This document shows, piece after piece, positions 24,501 through 36,260 of a DNA stretch of 64,000 nt (positions are counted from its first letter, which is position 1; the number at the start of each line of letters is the position of its first letter). The notes under the pieces were generated by a model, which was not told the origin of the DNA, ran no database searches, and saw only the letters and a program-made list of their open reading frames with translations. Position numbers and translations under genes: made by a program. Origin of the DNA: Mesostigma viride (lineage: Eukaryota > Streptophyta > Mesostigmatophyceae > Mesostigmatales > Mesostigmataceae); assembly GCA_009746045.1 (NCBI GenBank), contig RPFO01000034.1:796961-860960 (forward strand), read 5' to 3'.

Positions 24501-24930
24501 GATTCGAAGAACTCCTCACGGGCCGACTCAGGTAGACCACTATGGGGTGCGTAGCCCACCCCCACCGTGAGGTGGCGTTTTGACCGCCCCTCGATGGAGG
24601 TGAAATGTGCTACCATAAGGCGTGGGGTTAGAATTAACGGCGTGCTGAGGCTAGCAACTGCCAGCGCGGCGAACACAAAAGACCAACACCACCTTGGCCA
24701 GGCGTACCGCTGCCAGCGAAGTAAAACCGCCAGCCACCCGCCAGGCGATCAGTGCTCACCATGCCAAGTGGCACCTTGCGGCGGTGTTCCTGGACGCCTA
24801 GAATAGATACACGATGTGCAACGCAAAATGCGACTAGCTCCTCTATCCGGTAGATATGGTCGTCATCTGCTAGCAATGTGCGGGTGTTGAAAGTGGCAAG
24901 GGCCAAGGATGCCTGCTGGCCCACCACACA
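21558..24930 (-). mobile_element. RTE-like LINE retrotransposon, frameshifted
   Basis: Non-LTR retrotransposon coding for an AP endonuclease followed by reverse transcriptase. Reading the minus strand from 24927: endonuclease start (LATFNTRTL, GVQEHRR), an SDH catalytic triplet in CSDHRLV (about 24175), a long linker, RT start (VGADHLSAELL, about 23360), FVDYIKAFD (about 22940), HHGVWQGCVLSPYLF (about 22740), YADD at 22578-22567, then a LGSWLP / LTYGAEAW segment (about 22380-22200). The reading frame changes several times, so it is inactive. The 3' end is a short ATTTA repeat tail (21558-21580). The clade assignment (endonuclease at the very N-terminus, simple-repeat tail) is inference. Confidence 0.88.
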
Positions 24931-24974
24931 TCATTCCGAAAAGCCATTTTTGTCCCCTGAAAATTACCAGGAGA

Positions 24975-26060
24975 TAGAATAATGGTCAGTTTGGCCTCAA
25001 ATTTGGCACCAAGGTGCCTAATCAGATATCTTATGATGCCATGTGGTCAAAAAAATTTTTGGGACTTGGCAGCATGGTAACATGGTGACATTTGCTAGCA
25101 CAAAATACCGTATTTTCAGCACTTTCTGGCATGTATGCATTTATAATGACATCAAATGAACTCAGTTGGGCCTGGAACTTTGCACATGCTCTAAATACAT
25201 CCCATTCAGCATGTCCACAAAGTTTCAGGCTAGTTGGATGACCAAATGGTGACAGATGCTAGCATAAATACCCCCAAAATGCAGTTTTTCATGTTTTTCC
25301 AAGGTTTTCATCACACATATGCATATATAATGACATCAAATGAACTCAGTTGGGCCTGGAACTTTGCACATGTTTTAAACACATCCCATGCAGTATGCCC
25401 ACAAAGTTTCAGGCTTGTTGGATGACAAAATGGTGACAGATGCTAGCATAAATAACCCCAAAATGCAAATTTTCATGGTTTTCCAAGGGTTTCATCACAT
25501 GATGCACATATAATGACACCAAATGAACTCAGTTGGGCCTGGAACTTTGCACGTGTTCTAAACACATCCCATGCAGCATGCCCACAAAGTTTCAGGCTGG
25601 TTGGATGAGAAACTGGTGACAAATGCTAGCATAAATACCCCCAAAGTGCAGTTTTTGATGGTTTTCAAAGGGTTTCAACACATTAGCGCATGTATGATGA
25701 CACCAAACGAACTCAGTTGGAGCTGGAACTTTGCATATCTTTTAAAAACATCCCAAATAGCATTCCTACAAAGTTTCAGACTGGTTGGATAACAAACTGG
25801 TGACAAATGCTGGCATAAATACTACTAGTATAAAATGCAGTTTTTCATGGTTTTTTAAGGGTTCCAACACATGGGGGCATATATCAATGAACTCAGTCAA
25901 GCCTAGAACTTTGCACAGCTCATAAAAACATCTATGTTAACTGCCCACAAGAAATTCAGACTGTTTGCATGACAAATAGGTGACAGATGCTAGCAAACAT
26001 AGCACAAAAAATGCAGTCACTAGTAATTGTTTTTCAAGGGTTTCATCACATAGTTGCATG
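24975..26060. repeat. Satellite of about 183-bp units, six tandem copies
   Basis: The anchor GACAnATGCTAGC recurs at 25087, 25251, 25435, 25618, 25802 and 25982, spacing 164, 184, 183, 184 and 180 bp. Each unit carries ATGAACTCAGTTGGGCCTGG, CTTTGCACA, CATCCCA and CACAAAGTTTCAGGCT. Divergence rises toward both edges. The unit is close to a nucleosome repeat length. No coding function is supported. Confidence 0.9.
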
Positions 26061-26237
26061 TCAATCATTCCAGTTTGGGATAACTAGTCAGGTTCCAAAC
26101 AACACATCTACATTACATATTATGTGACATTGCAGGAACGCAAACTTCGGGGCACACGCCCATGATACAACGTCAACATGTACATAAATAACACACATGT
26201 AACTTAGCTAATCATCATCATAAAAAGCACACCTTCC

Positions 26238-26400
26238 CAACCCACCCACCCACCCACCCACCCACCCACCCACCCACCCACCCACCCACCCACCCACCCA
26301 CCCACCCACCCACCCACCCACCCACCCACCCACACACCCACACACACACACACACCCACACCCACACACACGCACACACACACACACACACGCACGTCAT
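26238..26400. repeat. (CCCA)n array followed by (CA)n
   Basis: About 24 CCCA units at 26238-26331, then CACA-rich DNA to about 26395. Apparent Gly/Val/Trp ORFs on the minus strand are artefacts. Confidence 0.95.
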
Positions 26401-26418
26401 GCCCTTGCACGCACGCAG

Positions 26419-27018
26419 TCCCTCCCTCCCTCCCTCCCTCCCTCCCTCCCTCCCTCCCTCCCTCCCTCCCTCCCTCCCTCCTCCCTCCCTCCCTCCCTCA
26501 GTCCCTCCCTCCCTCCCTCCCTCCCTCCCTCCCTCCCTCCCTCCCTCCCTCCCTCCCTCCCTCCCTCCCTCCCTCCCTCCTCCTCCCTCCCTCCCTCCCT
26601 CCCTCCCTCCCTCCCTCCCTCCCTCCCTCCCTCCCTCCCTCCCTCCCTCCCTCCCTCCCTCCCTCCCTCCCTCCCTCCCTCCCTCCCTCCTCCTCCCTCA
26701 GTCCCTCCCTCCCTCCCTCCCTCCCTCCCTCCCTCCCTCCTCCCTCCCTCCTCCCTCCCTCCCTCCCTCCCTCCCTCCCTCCCTCCCTCCCTCCCTCCCT
26801 CCCTCCCTCCCTCCCTCCCTCCCTCCTCCCTCCCTCCCTCCCTCCCTCCTCCTCCCTCCCTCCCTCCCTCCCTCCCTCCCTCCCTCCCTCCCTCCCTCCC
26901 TCCTCCCTCCCTCCCTCCCTCCCTCCCCCTCCTCCCTCCCTCCCTCCCTCCTCCCTCCCTCCCTCCCTCCCTCCCTCCCTCCCTCCCTCCCTCCCTCCCC
27001 CCTCCTTCCCTCCCTCTC
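26419..27018. repeat. (CCCT)n array, about 600 bp
   Basis: Long tetranucleotide array with scattered CTC interruptions and two CCTCAGTCC breaks (about 26499 and 26698), which suggests internal segmental duplication. Apparent Ser/Leu/Pro and Gly/Arg/Glu ORFs are artefacts. Confidence 0.97.
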
Positions 27019-28389
27019 TCCCGCCCGCCCGCCATCATTCATATATCCGTTCATTCATGCATGCATCCGCTCATTCATTAACACGCCTCCGGTGGAAAAG
27101 TCACGGGGTCACAAGTATGAAACAGGCACCGGAATAGGGAGAAGGAGCCGCCTCCTCGACTTGCCGCCCGGCGATGGAGGCGATGGGCCCAGGGGAGAAA
27201 CGGTGCGCTTTGTCTCGTACGCCGGGGTGCCCCGGCAACGTGCGGGCACTGGTGCGTGTTATTTTGCCCGCCCGCCCCAGTCCTTCTCGGAATGCCTCCG
27301 CAGGCCATGGCGTCGTGGTAAGAGCTCTTTTCGCCCGTCGCTGGACGCTTAAAGCACTATAATACGCCAGTTAATGACTAAAAAATAGCGGGTTACGACG
27401 TTGTAAACCAGTAGCCATTGGTTTTCCCGCACCCCTGGCACACCAAAGACGTCGGCAGCGAGCCCCGCCCGCATCTTATTCACCGGACAATGTTGTTCCA
27501 CCCAAGACAAGTCATATATCTGCAAGAAACGACGCAAAAGCGATGCAATCCACGACATGCATGTTTGCCCCAGTCAGCGCTCCTATAAATCTGACTTTTA
27601 CGCGAAAATTGTGTGCAACGTGGAAACGCAAAAATAAGGAAATTCCTGTGCTGGGTTTCTTCGAAATGATGTTATGAATCGTTAGAAAGTGTGGGGATAC
27701 ATTGCAAGCGTCTTTATCTGCTCTAGAGGTTACCTTGAAGACGCACGGGTCAGTGCGCTCGAGCCGTGAGAAACTCGCCAGCTGCGTGTTTCCCCTCGTG
27801 GCCAATGAATAAATAACAGTTTGCCGACTTTTTTTTGGCAGAATAAACTTCCTTACGTCAATGGCGATCGAACAAGCGAAATCCGGTCCAAAATGGCTTC
27901 GTAATCCGTGCACAATAAATTTTCACGCTACCATAGCCGTCGCACTGCAATTTGCACTCAACATCTCCCGCGCGCACCGAATTTCGTCAAATTTCCCCCG
28001 GAATTTTCGCGCACAACTTTGGCGCGGCGTCGGATTGATGTGCAGGGGAGAACGACGATGGATGATGGGGGTGGATACGGCGGGGGGTGGAGGTGGGGGT
28101 GAAACGGAGGGGGGGAGGGACGGAAGCGGTAGAAATAGTGCTTTTCATCGCATTTATTTTGTCCTGCAAGCATAGGATGCGAGCCTGCCGCTTGCTCGGG
28201 GTATTCGGGGTTGGGGCTGATTGCACAACGCCGAGGCGTAGGTAATCTAGCAAACGTTGGGTTTTACGAATCTGACATTTGACAGATGAGGTTGTAGCCC
28301 GAAATACCGGCACCACCATGGCTTTCACCCGACGGTTAGGTCGAGGCATGGTAGTGGAACGGGGCTGTTTAGAGGCTGTCCCCGAAGCG
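27019..28389. other. Region without a supported gene
   Basis: Contains several short frames. The most protein-like is on the minus strand at 27558-27349, with FGVPGVRENQWLLVYNVV, which I do not recognise. An AT-rich stretch and a G-rich one (28060-28125) follow. Confidence 0.35.
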
Positions 28390-28395
28390 GCCTGT

Positions 28396-29612
28396 TAGCC
28401 GCGAGCCGACGAGGAAGGTTGTCTACCTACGGACACCACCGGAGGCAGCACCTGGCCTGCTAGACACCTCACGAGACTCCGCTCCGGGGGTGTTAATCTG
28501 AACACCTTTAATCTGTTTCCCATCAAAGAATGCTGCGAAGGTGAGCCATCCTGAAGCAGACGCAACCCGGGGTCGATCTCGAATTGCTTGGTCTCCTGGA
28601 CGATGGTGCTGTTCCACACCGCGCTCCTCGCCTTCAGTTGAGCCGGCGTGTAGTCCTCGTCGAGGCTGAAGTCACCGCGCTGGAGCAGACGACGTGCTCC
28701 CAGCACGAGGCGTTTGTCGTGCATGGAGGCCATGGTGACGACGACCAGGCCCAGAGGGCCTGGCAGCCCGGAATGGCACGTTCAATGGCAACACGGTTCT
28801 GGAGCTGCAGCTTCCCCAGGAACGCTGGGCCGCGCAGCTCCTCGGCAAGTGAGTGTGCTGTCTCATGTGCTGCCGCGCCTTTCTGGAAGCCTTTGATTAC
28901 CATATTGCGTTGGCGTTGCTGCACTGCATTCTGGGTGACCGCAGCGGTAGCGGCAGACTTGGCCGCCTGTTGAACAATGGTGGTCAACTGCTTGCCGGTG
29001 ACATCAGCAAACGTGGTAGTTTTGGCAGGGGCTGCCATTGCTTTCTTCAGCTCCAGCATCGTCTCCTTCAGGACCTTAATGTCGCCCTGCACGGTCGTAA
29101 AAGACTGTGCGAGGTCCTGCAGCGGCACGGTAAGATCGGTCGCGGGGGCGGGCCTGGCGATGGGCGTCGCCGGCAGCTCGACAAGTTCAGGGCAGCACGA
29201 AATAAGACAGGCAAGTCGGCACTGTTCAATAGACCAACGAGGCCACTCATCAGAAGGAGCATCCACAACTTGGCCACTGCGGGGGTTGCGAATCGGGGCA
29301 TCGTTTTCGTTGCGGAGCTTCAGCACGCGTAGCACTGCGGCGTCGCTGAAGGCCTGAAGCCGAGGAAGTCAGCGATGTCGTCCAGGCTCAATCGTTTGTC
29401 TGGCATGTAGAATGAGGAAGAAACGGAGGTTTCAACATCTACCGGCAAGGAGGTTTCAACATCTATCGGAGTTGCTTCCGAAGTCTTGCCACTGAGGCTG
29501 CTTGTGAGCGGCGTTCTCGGCGGCAACATTGGCGATTTTGTTTGCAGCAATCTGGGCATCAATAGATTCGGCAGCAAGAGCTGAAGACGATGCGGGGACC
29601 TCCATGGCTACG
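28396..29612 (-). pseudogene. Orphan L1-type LINE ORF1 (nucleic-acid-binding protein), broken
   Basis: On the minus strand the pieces read in order: an acidic N-terminal part with PDKRLSLDDIADFLGF (near 29390), a coiled-coil-like segment (about 29120-28960, VLKETMLELKKAM), NMVIKGFQKG (near 28890), then DKRLVLGARRLLQRGDFSLDE with LTPxQxxxR-like residues (28725-28620). This order resembles the coiled coil plus RRM-like region of L1 ORF1 proteins, which bind LINE RNA. At least two frame changes break it (near 29320 and 28740). No endonuclease/RT ORF follows downstream. Confidence 0.6.
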
Positions 29613-29699
29613 TTGAATAGCACCGAGACGATGGCGGGGGGCGCATGCACACGGCTCACGTGCGTGGTGCCGCCATAATCGTGCAGAAAAATAGCGATA

Positions 29700-31531
29700 T
29701 CTTCTGGGCAGGCCGCTGGCGATATTACTTGCGAAATCCTGGGCGATGGCTACCAAAAATTAAATCAGCGTGTTCGTCATCAAAAAGCGAGTCTGTTGCA
29801 ATTTACCCGACCAAATTTCATGCCCGGAGTCAAAAGTTATGAGCATTCTCGGCATCCATAGCTCGGCACACCGTTGTCGCCTAGAATGTAGTACTAGACA
29901 TAGGCATACATAATCCCACAAAGTTTGAGCTCATTCTGAGTACAAACGTGGAAGTTATAGCGTTTGGCAGTTGGCCACCTGTGCAGCCGCTAAGGAAGGC
30001 AATAGTGAGTATTAAGGCACACTAACACTTTCTATGCCATCCAAATGGCTCCAGACCATGCCCAATTTGAGCACAACGTACAAGGGGGTGGCTGGGCACC
30101 TCATGTGCCCTTGCCTTACCTTGGCACGGGCAACCTCATGGGTGTGTGCACAGCAACAAGGCAGGTAGCTCTACATGTCTAGCCAGCACTTCTGAAGCAA
30201 ATTCTAGGCGTATGCTGTGATCATCATACCAAAACCAAGGTGTCCAATGCAAATAGACCCTAGAAAGCCATATCCACTGATTGCCCAACTCCAAGGGGAA
30301 CAACAGACAGTCCACAGAGAAAGCATACTAATCATAAATGCTGCGTGCCAGGGCTTCTTACCATGGTTACTTTGCCTTGCTAGCATATGACAGGGCTGTC
30401 TCATAATTCAGTGGGAGAGAGGCCAGGAAAACAACGGTATCCCCTACCTACATGCAGTTCCACCCATGCAATATGCCCCTCAGAACGCCCACTATAGCTT
30501 TTCTTTTCAGCGCGATTGTTTGCTAAGAAACAACCTCAACCTTGTGAGCCTCTACTAAGCACACTGAAACCGCTGCTAAGAAAGGCTGCGTCAATATTCA
30601 TACAAAACTGAGTGGTTTTACCAAACTCCTTCCAAGAAACCACTCGACAGATCCCTGACAACTTGCCAACATGCCACAGCTCATGATTTGACACGTCCCA
30701 GCGATGCAACCAGTAGATAAAATCACTGAAAGCTGCCAGAAATCTGGCGATGCGCATCACGGAATGGCATGCTACCCGGCGCTAACTGCGCGGATAGAAG
30801 GCGAAAACTTGCGTTGACAACCCTTTAAAGAAGCGAAACATTCATAGGGGGACGCTAAGCACGGGATCGTACCATTACCGGCAGTGTCATTTGCCCAGCG
30901 GCGCAAGAAAGACCAACCTTTCATGGATCGGATGAGACGCGCATCCGGCGAGCCTGGACAGTGTCTTACCGAAAAAGACGGAAATCTTGCAAAACCCCGG
31001 CGAATTTCTTTAGGATTCTCTATTGACAATGCAAACGCATCCTTGACGCTGAGTAAAGCCCATAAAACCTGACAATCACGGCCGCCAGCGTGCATTCTTA
31101 TTTATTCCTCGCGACGAAAATTTCGGATTGGACCCCCGCGGCGATGGTCATCAATAAAATTATCGACATTGCAAAGCGCAAAAACTTAGCGATGAAATAA
31201 TATCACACACTCATCGCCTTCAAGATTCTCGCAATTTCTCTGCATTCCGCATGTTATATTTGTCTAGTTTTGCCTGAAAGCCGTCGCCAGCTCCGCTATA
31301 GGGGTGCGCGTACCGTGCACCACTTTTTCACGGTACAGACGGGTACCGTGAATTTTTTCGGCGCCAAAAAATTCGCGCCCGGACCCTCTAAATCTAAAAT
31401 ATATAAATCAAGAAAGTGGCTTTTCATTTAAAAATAAGTTACACAGCCATTTTAAGTCACCCAGGAAAAGCTTTTATGCATGCTGAAGCCGTACACTATG
31501 TCTCATCAAAACACACCATATCTAGACATGC
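29700..31531. other. Region without a supported gene
   Basis: AT-richer DNA with only short chance frames. A 50-bp patch at 31305-31360 repeats GTACCGTG/CACGGTAC motifs in both orientations. I see nothing else here. Confidence 0.4.
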
Positions 31532-33763
31532 ATATATGTTTTCACTTGTGCCTTTTTCTGCCCGCCCCTCGCAGCGGGTGAGACCTCGGTGGCGGCCCAG
31601 CTGGGGGTGACGACTCCAGGCGGGGCGGATATCCTCATCCATTCGGTGCAGGCCTACCTCGAGGCCCACCCCACCCACGCTGTCGTCAAGGTCGACTGCC
31701 ACAACGCGTTCAACAGTCTGTCCCGCGCCAGCATGTTTGCGGCCGTCATGGAGTCCTTCGAGGACTTGTACGCTTGGACAGCCGTGTGCTACGGCCAGCC
31801 CGGCCAACTGGTTCACATCATGGAGGACGGCACTCGCGGCGGCCTGCTGTCGCGGTCGGGCACCCAGCAAGGGGACCCCCTGGGACCCCTGTACTTTGCC
31901 GCCCCCCTCCAGGGTTGCCTCCAAGCGGTCCATGCTGCCCACCCGGCGGTCGCTATTCAGGCCTACTTGGATGATATCTACCTGCTGGGCCCTGTGCCGG
32001 ACACCACCGCGGCTCTGCTGGCACTGCAGACCGCGGTGGCCGACATCAACCTCCAGTTGACCCTTGCCAAGTGCGCGGTGTACTCGCCCCAAGGTGATTG
32101 CTCCGGCTTTCCGCCCCAGCTCTTGGGCCGGGACGAGCGCCTCCATGGGTTGGATGTCCTCGGCGTTCCGGTTGGCGACCCCGCGTTTGTCATCGATGCT
32201 CTGCGGGCCGCCCTCGAGGCACGCACTGAGGTACTGCCCTTGATTGCGCGCCTTCATGATTCGCAGACCAAGGGTCTGCTTCTGTGGTTTTGCGCTCACC
32301 CTCGCGTCGTTCACTGGCTCCGGGGCGCTCTTCCGTCTCAGGTCCGGCTGGCCGCCGAGGGCCACGACGAACGCATCCAGTCGGCCTTGGCGCAGCTGGT
32401 CCCGGGCCCCGACCTCCCGCCACATGCTATTCGCATTGCCTCCCTGCCTGCACGGATGGGTGGCTGCGGTCTGACTCGTGCCGCCCGGCTGGCCCCAGCA
32501 GCCTTTTTGGGCTCCGTCGCTCAGTCGTGGGCGGAAAGCTGCCGGCTCCTGCCCCTTTTGGCAACGGCAGCGCCTGACCTCCTGGACCCCAGCAGCCCTT
32601 TGCCCTTCGTCACCGCCATCCAGGAGGCCTATGCTGAGATCCAGCAGGCCTGTTCTCCCGTCCGTGCCGCTCAGGCGGTACAGCGCCACCTCCCTCGCGG
32701 CACTCCCTCGGTCGCCTCCGTTCAATCTCCCGCCGCATTCCCTGCTCGCGTCATCGATAAACACCAGAAAACCTACGCGGGTATTCTGCACACGGCTGAT
32801 TGGATTGCTCTTTTCGCGGACCTCAACGCCCAGGGACGTGCGTGGCTGTTCTCGCTTTCCTTGCGGAGTGTGGGCTCGGCGTACCTTCGTGCTCTTCCCA
32901 TGGCCCCCCCATTCGCCTTGGCTCCCAGCCACTACTCGGTGGCGCTCCGGCACCAGCTATTTGCCCCGCAGCCTCTTGTTCCGGCCGGGCGGCCTTGTGG
33001 TAGCTGTGGGCAGCCGCTGGATCCCACGGGGACTCACTACCTTGCCTGCATGGGGGGCCAACAGAATCAGAATTGGTATTTGTATTTGCACACTGTCCTC
33101 CTGACGGTGGTGCTCGCCATGATTCGGTCGGTTTTCCCCCACGCGAACATCCGGTCCGAGGATGCGGATGGCGCTGCCTTCTATTCCCCCAACCACCGGC
33201 CTGACATCGTGGTGCTGGACTTTGAGGGGGGTGGCCGGCATCTGCTTATTGACGTTTCGGTGGCGCGGCCCTTGGCTCTTAGCCACGTGGCTGGGGCCTC
33301 CCTCACGGCAGGTTACACGGCGGACCGGGCGGAGCGGGCCAAGCTCCTGGCCTACGGCGACGTCGGGCACCATCGTGTGGTGCCCTTTGTCCTGGAGGAG
33401 TTTGGGGCCATGGGGCCCCTGACCTCCGCCTTCTTCAAGGAGTGTTGCCGGCTCCGGGAGGACCGGCTGGACCTGGAGGGCCAGCGGGCCCCATGGTCGG
33501 CGCGGACCTGGACGTCATATTGGCGTCAGCGCTTGTCGGTGGCGCTGACTCGGGCCATGGCGGACATCATGCTCCGCCGTACGCGGGCTGATTTTGCGGT
33601 GCAGCAGGGCTATTAGGTTCCTCCCGTTAGGCGTTTCCATTGGTCTTATCGTAGTATAGAGCTTTGACATGGCTCTGTATATAGGTTTATAGCTGGGCGT
33701 TTGCTTTGGTTTGAGTGATTTCACTCTGCTGTAAGTAATTATATTTTTAATATATGTTTTCAC
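31532..33763 (+). mobile_element. 5'-truncated LINE with 14-bp target site duplication
   Basis: The 14-mer ATATATGTTTTCAC occurs directly at 31532-31545 and 33750-33763, bracketing the element body (31546-33749). The left end falls inside the RT domain, so the copy is 5'-truncated, as usual for target-primed reverse transcription. The 3' end is AT-rich (ATTATATTTTTAA) rather than a long poly-A. Confidence 0.85.
31547..33616 (+). CDS. Reverse transcriptase with zinc finger and restriction-like endonuclease (partial)
   Basis: About 689 codons open from the truncation point to TAG at 33614-33616. Order: RT palm part with LGVTTPGGADILIHSVQ, KVDCHNAFNSL, SGTQQGDPLGPLYF and catalytic YLDDIYLL (about 31963-31986); thumb and connector; a C-x2-C-x9-H-x3-C zinc finger (CGSC..H...C, about 32995-33048); then a PD-(D/E)xK-like nuclease (RPDIVVLDFEGG followed by LLIDVSV, about 33200-33270). 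This layout belongs to RLE-type LINEs of the R2/CRE/Utopia kind, not AP-endonuclease LINEs. No internal stop, so a recent insertion. GC is high, unlike its flanks. Confidence 0.85.
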   Translation, partial: CAFFCPPLAAGETSVAAQLGVTTPGGADILIHSVQAYLEAHPTHAVVKVDCHNAFNSLSRASMFAAVMESFEDLYAWTAVCYGQPGQLVHIMEDGTRGGLLSRSGTQQGDPLGPLYFAAPLQGCLQAVHAAHPAVAIQAYLDDIYLLGPVPDTTAALLALQTAVADINLQLTLAKCAVYSPQGDCSGFPPQLLGRDERLHGLDVLGVPVGDPAFVIDALRAALEARTEVLPLIARLHDSQTKGLLLWFCAHPRVVHWLRGALPSQVRLAAEGHDERIQSALAQLVPGPDLPPHAIRIASLPARMGGCGLTRAARLAPAAFLGSVAQSWAESCRLLPLLATAAPDLLDPSSPLPFVTAIQEAYAEIQQACSPVRAAQAVQRHLPRGTPSVASVQSPAAFPARVIDKHQKTYAGILHTADWIALFADLNAQGRAWLFSLSLRSVGSAYLRALPMAPPFALAPSHYSVALRHQLFAPQPLVPAGRPCGSCGQPLDPTGTHYLACMGGQQNQNWYLYLHTVLLTVVLAMIRSVFPHANIRSEDADGAAFYSPNHRPDIVVLDFEGGGRHLLIDVSVARPLALSHVAGASLTAGYTADRAERAKLLAYGDVGHHRVVPFVLEEFGAMGPLTSAFFKECCRLREDRLDLEGQRAPWSARTWTSYWRQRLSVALTRAMADIMLRRTRADFAVQQGY

Positions 33764-34314
33764 ATGGACCTCATGAAATCACATCATCCCATGGCACGCA
33801 TTTCTGCATTCACATGTGCTGTTTTCTGCTCCAGTTCAGCCTCAGTCATGAGGCTCCGCGCTATCGCTGTCCACCCGAATAGGGCGTTGCTGCTGCTCCT
33901 CGTTATTTCGGTCGTGTACCACTTTCTCAATGAGGGAGTCATCATCCAAGTAATTGTTGCGCGGAGGGCGACGCACCTCATCGAGGATGGCGTCCATGAC
34001 TATAACAGCGCTAATCGCTCTATGGCACGTGCAATCACATGCAGTGAGTGAGTCATACAGGCTGGGCCAACGGGACTGGCACGTTTAACAGCCTAGGTAG
34101 CTTGAAACTTCAAAAGCTGACTGGGAATAGGAGGGCCCAAAGAGGTGACAGATTCAGAGGCAGACAGGTTGTTCACAGGACGAACATGCACATCAGGCAA
34201 ACCAGTCACTGACTCCACCGCTGGACGTAGTCCTGGGGGCTCCACTAGTTTTTTGGCAACTCAGGGGGGTGGTCTGAAGACGAGCCCCCGACTGCCGGAA
34301 GCTGCACCTGCTGC
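33764..34314. other. Region without a supported gene
   Basis: Short frames only. It may include part of the degenerate retroelement whose gag lies just to the right. Confidence 0.35.
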
Positions 34315-35880
34315 TCATCTGGACCATCCTCCTCCCCCTCTCCAGTGACCGTCCTCCTCAGCTAGAAGATGCCAAAGGGCGTTGACCATCCTCCTCCTGT
34401 CTTGCCTGCTGAAGGTCTTCGGTTGGAAGGGTCCCCTGCCCGACGTCTGAAAGTTGGGCTTGAACCCAGGCTGCATCCTGTGGTCGCTCTGGTTCACCCG
34501 TGGAGGTAAACTGGGTGGCCTGGTGAAGGGCAGCACTCCCTGGGGACCTTTGGTGTCGACAGGAAACTGGTCTCGTTTGGGGCAATCCCGTGCAAAGTGC
34601 CCAAGCTGGCCACAGGTGAAACAGGCCCCCTTGGACTGCTCCAGGGCATGAAGTTCCTCCACCACAGCATTCAGCTGGTTCAGGGGCTTCTTGACAGAAG
34701 ATTCTTGGTTGCCTGCAGTGGGCTCCCACTTGAGGGAAAAGTCGGGTACACGACACAGCGTGAGGGCATAGGACAGCACTGTATCCCACTTCCACTCGAC
34801 ATAGTCGTAGGGGGAGAAGTGCTTGTCAATATCGATCCACCCTGACTTGAGGGGAGAGCCCATGAAGAAACCTGTGAAGACCCTCAGCGTCAGAACACTG
34901 GGGGATTTTGGCCCTTAGGTTGGTAAACGTTTCCACGTATTGTGGTACTGTCGATCAGACCCGCCTGTGTACAGTTGGCTAAAGCATCCCGGTCCACTGA
35001 CGGAGCTGGCCCTGGGGAAGTAAGAAGCGTCGAAAGGAAAGCATGAGGGATGGTAAATCCTTGCAAGTATTACCTGCTGTGGAACGTAAAAACTCGTCAA
35101 ACCTGTCAGCTGCACTGTCGCTCATTCGCTGACGAACCATTTTCTTCTGGATATCCAGGGAAAGTCGTTCTTCCGCTGTCTTGCCGTAATTGGCGAAATG
35201 GATAGCGAACACATCCTGGAATCGAGTAGAGAAATGATCGAAACTGCGGTGAGTAAGATTAACTATAAGCGATAGCTTCATGTCTACAGATTCAATTTTT
35301 GGAAATGGTGGAGCAGCCTGAACCTTGATGCGGCGGCAGGGTGACGGTCACAGGGACGTCGCTGGCGGGCGTGGTGCATGAAGGTGACCGAGGTCGTCTG
35401 CGTGGGGTCCTGCCTCTCACAATCCTGCGGCTCATTCCTCGTAGTAACTGCGGCGTGATAACGTAGAACCCCTCTGTCACCCAACCTAGGAGCCTCTCTC
35501 CCCACTCCAGCAACCAGGTCACGCATGGCCGCCTCCTCCTCCTCAATTCTCTGACGAAGTCTTCCCACATCCTGTTCCACCTCCTCCACCATCTTTCTAC
35601 ACATTGCTGCGTGTTGTTCATCTGGTTGTAGTCTGAGCTTGGCTGCTGAGAGGCGATCTGCTGCTAATCTGGGCCCGACCCGTCCTGGCGTGGTAATTGG
35701 TATTAACAGGAAAGAAAACTGGTGACTCGGCACCGGAGTTCGCTCGCTTGGAATCCTGGGCGACAGTGACCCTCCTCCTCGACCCACGCCGGTTAGAGAT
35801 GGCTCGCCTGGTTGGAAACCGGACGCAATGACAGAAAACTTGGGCCCGACGGACAACGACGCCCGCCTCACTTCAGACAT
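34315..35880 (-). pseudogene. Degenerate retrotransposon gag with CCHC zinc knuckle
   Basis: Three minus-strand frames read in series: 35880-35284 (N-terminal part with a Glu/Arg-rich helix), 35281-34979 (capsid-like, FAIHFANYGKTAEERLSL), 34863-34315 (ending with CFTCGQLGHFARDCPK, a CCHC nucleic-acid-binding knuckle at about 34625-34578). Stops separate them, so the gene is dead. No protease or RT follows within the next kilobase. Typical of LTR-element gag; LTRs were not identified. Confidence 0.7.
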
Positions 35881-36260
35881 AGAAGTACGATTGAAATCAA
35901 GTTGACGCCGTGGAGTAAGAGTAGTTGTCTCAGCACCTTCCCTAGTAATAGGTTCACGAGATGATGATGGATCTCTTGCACCTGGCTGGATCAGTAGGGT
36001 GTAAAGGTGCTTGTGTCTTCGAACTACTCATGCTACCACATGAGGTCGCGATCGTCTACCTAGTAGAAACACGGTTACGGCTGACTTCCAGTGTTAAAGA
36101 GCAAGACAGTCACATCAGGGTGTGTCTCTCTCTGTAACACCGTAAGTTTTCCGCAACTCCATGATTCTTCCCGGATGGCAGACATCTTTTCAACATTGTA
36201 CTACCTGGAAGGTTATGACCTCAAGAGAAACACCGAAGTAGAGATCCCCCGATACTGGTC

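Noticed and set aside
26397..27352. Long Ser/Leu/Pro and Gly/Arg/Glu ORFs on both strands
   Set aside because: They are translations of the CCCT array; no stop can arise in any frame of the repeat.
31496..32953. 485-codon minus-strand ORF
   Set aside because: Antisense of the RLE LINE, which has all RT, finger and nuclease motifs on the plus strand.
36020..36040. TGGTAGCATGAG on the minus strand as a tRNA primer-binding site of the gag relic
   Set aside because: The match ends in TGGTAGCA as such sites do, but no LTR pair could be defined around it.
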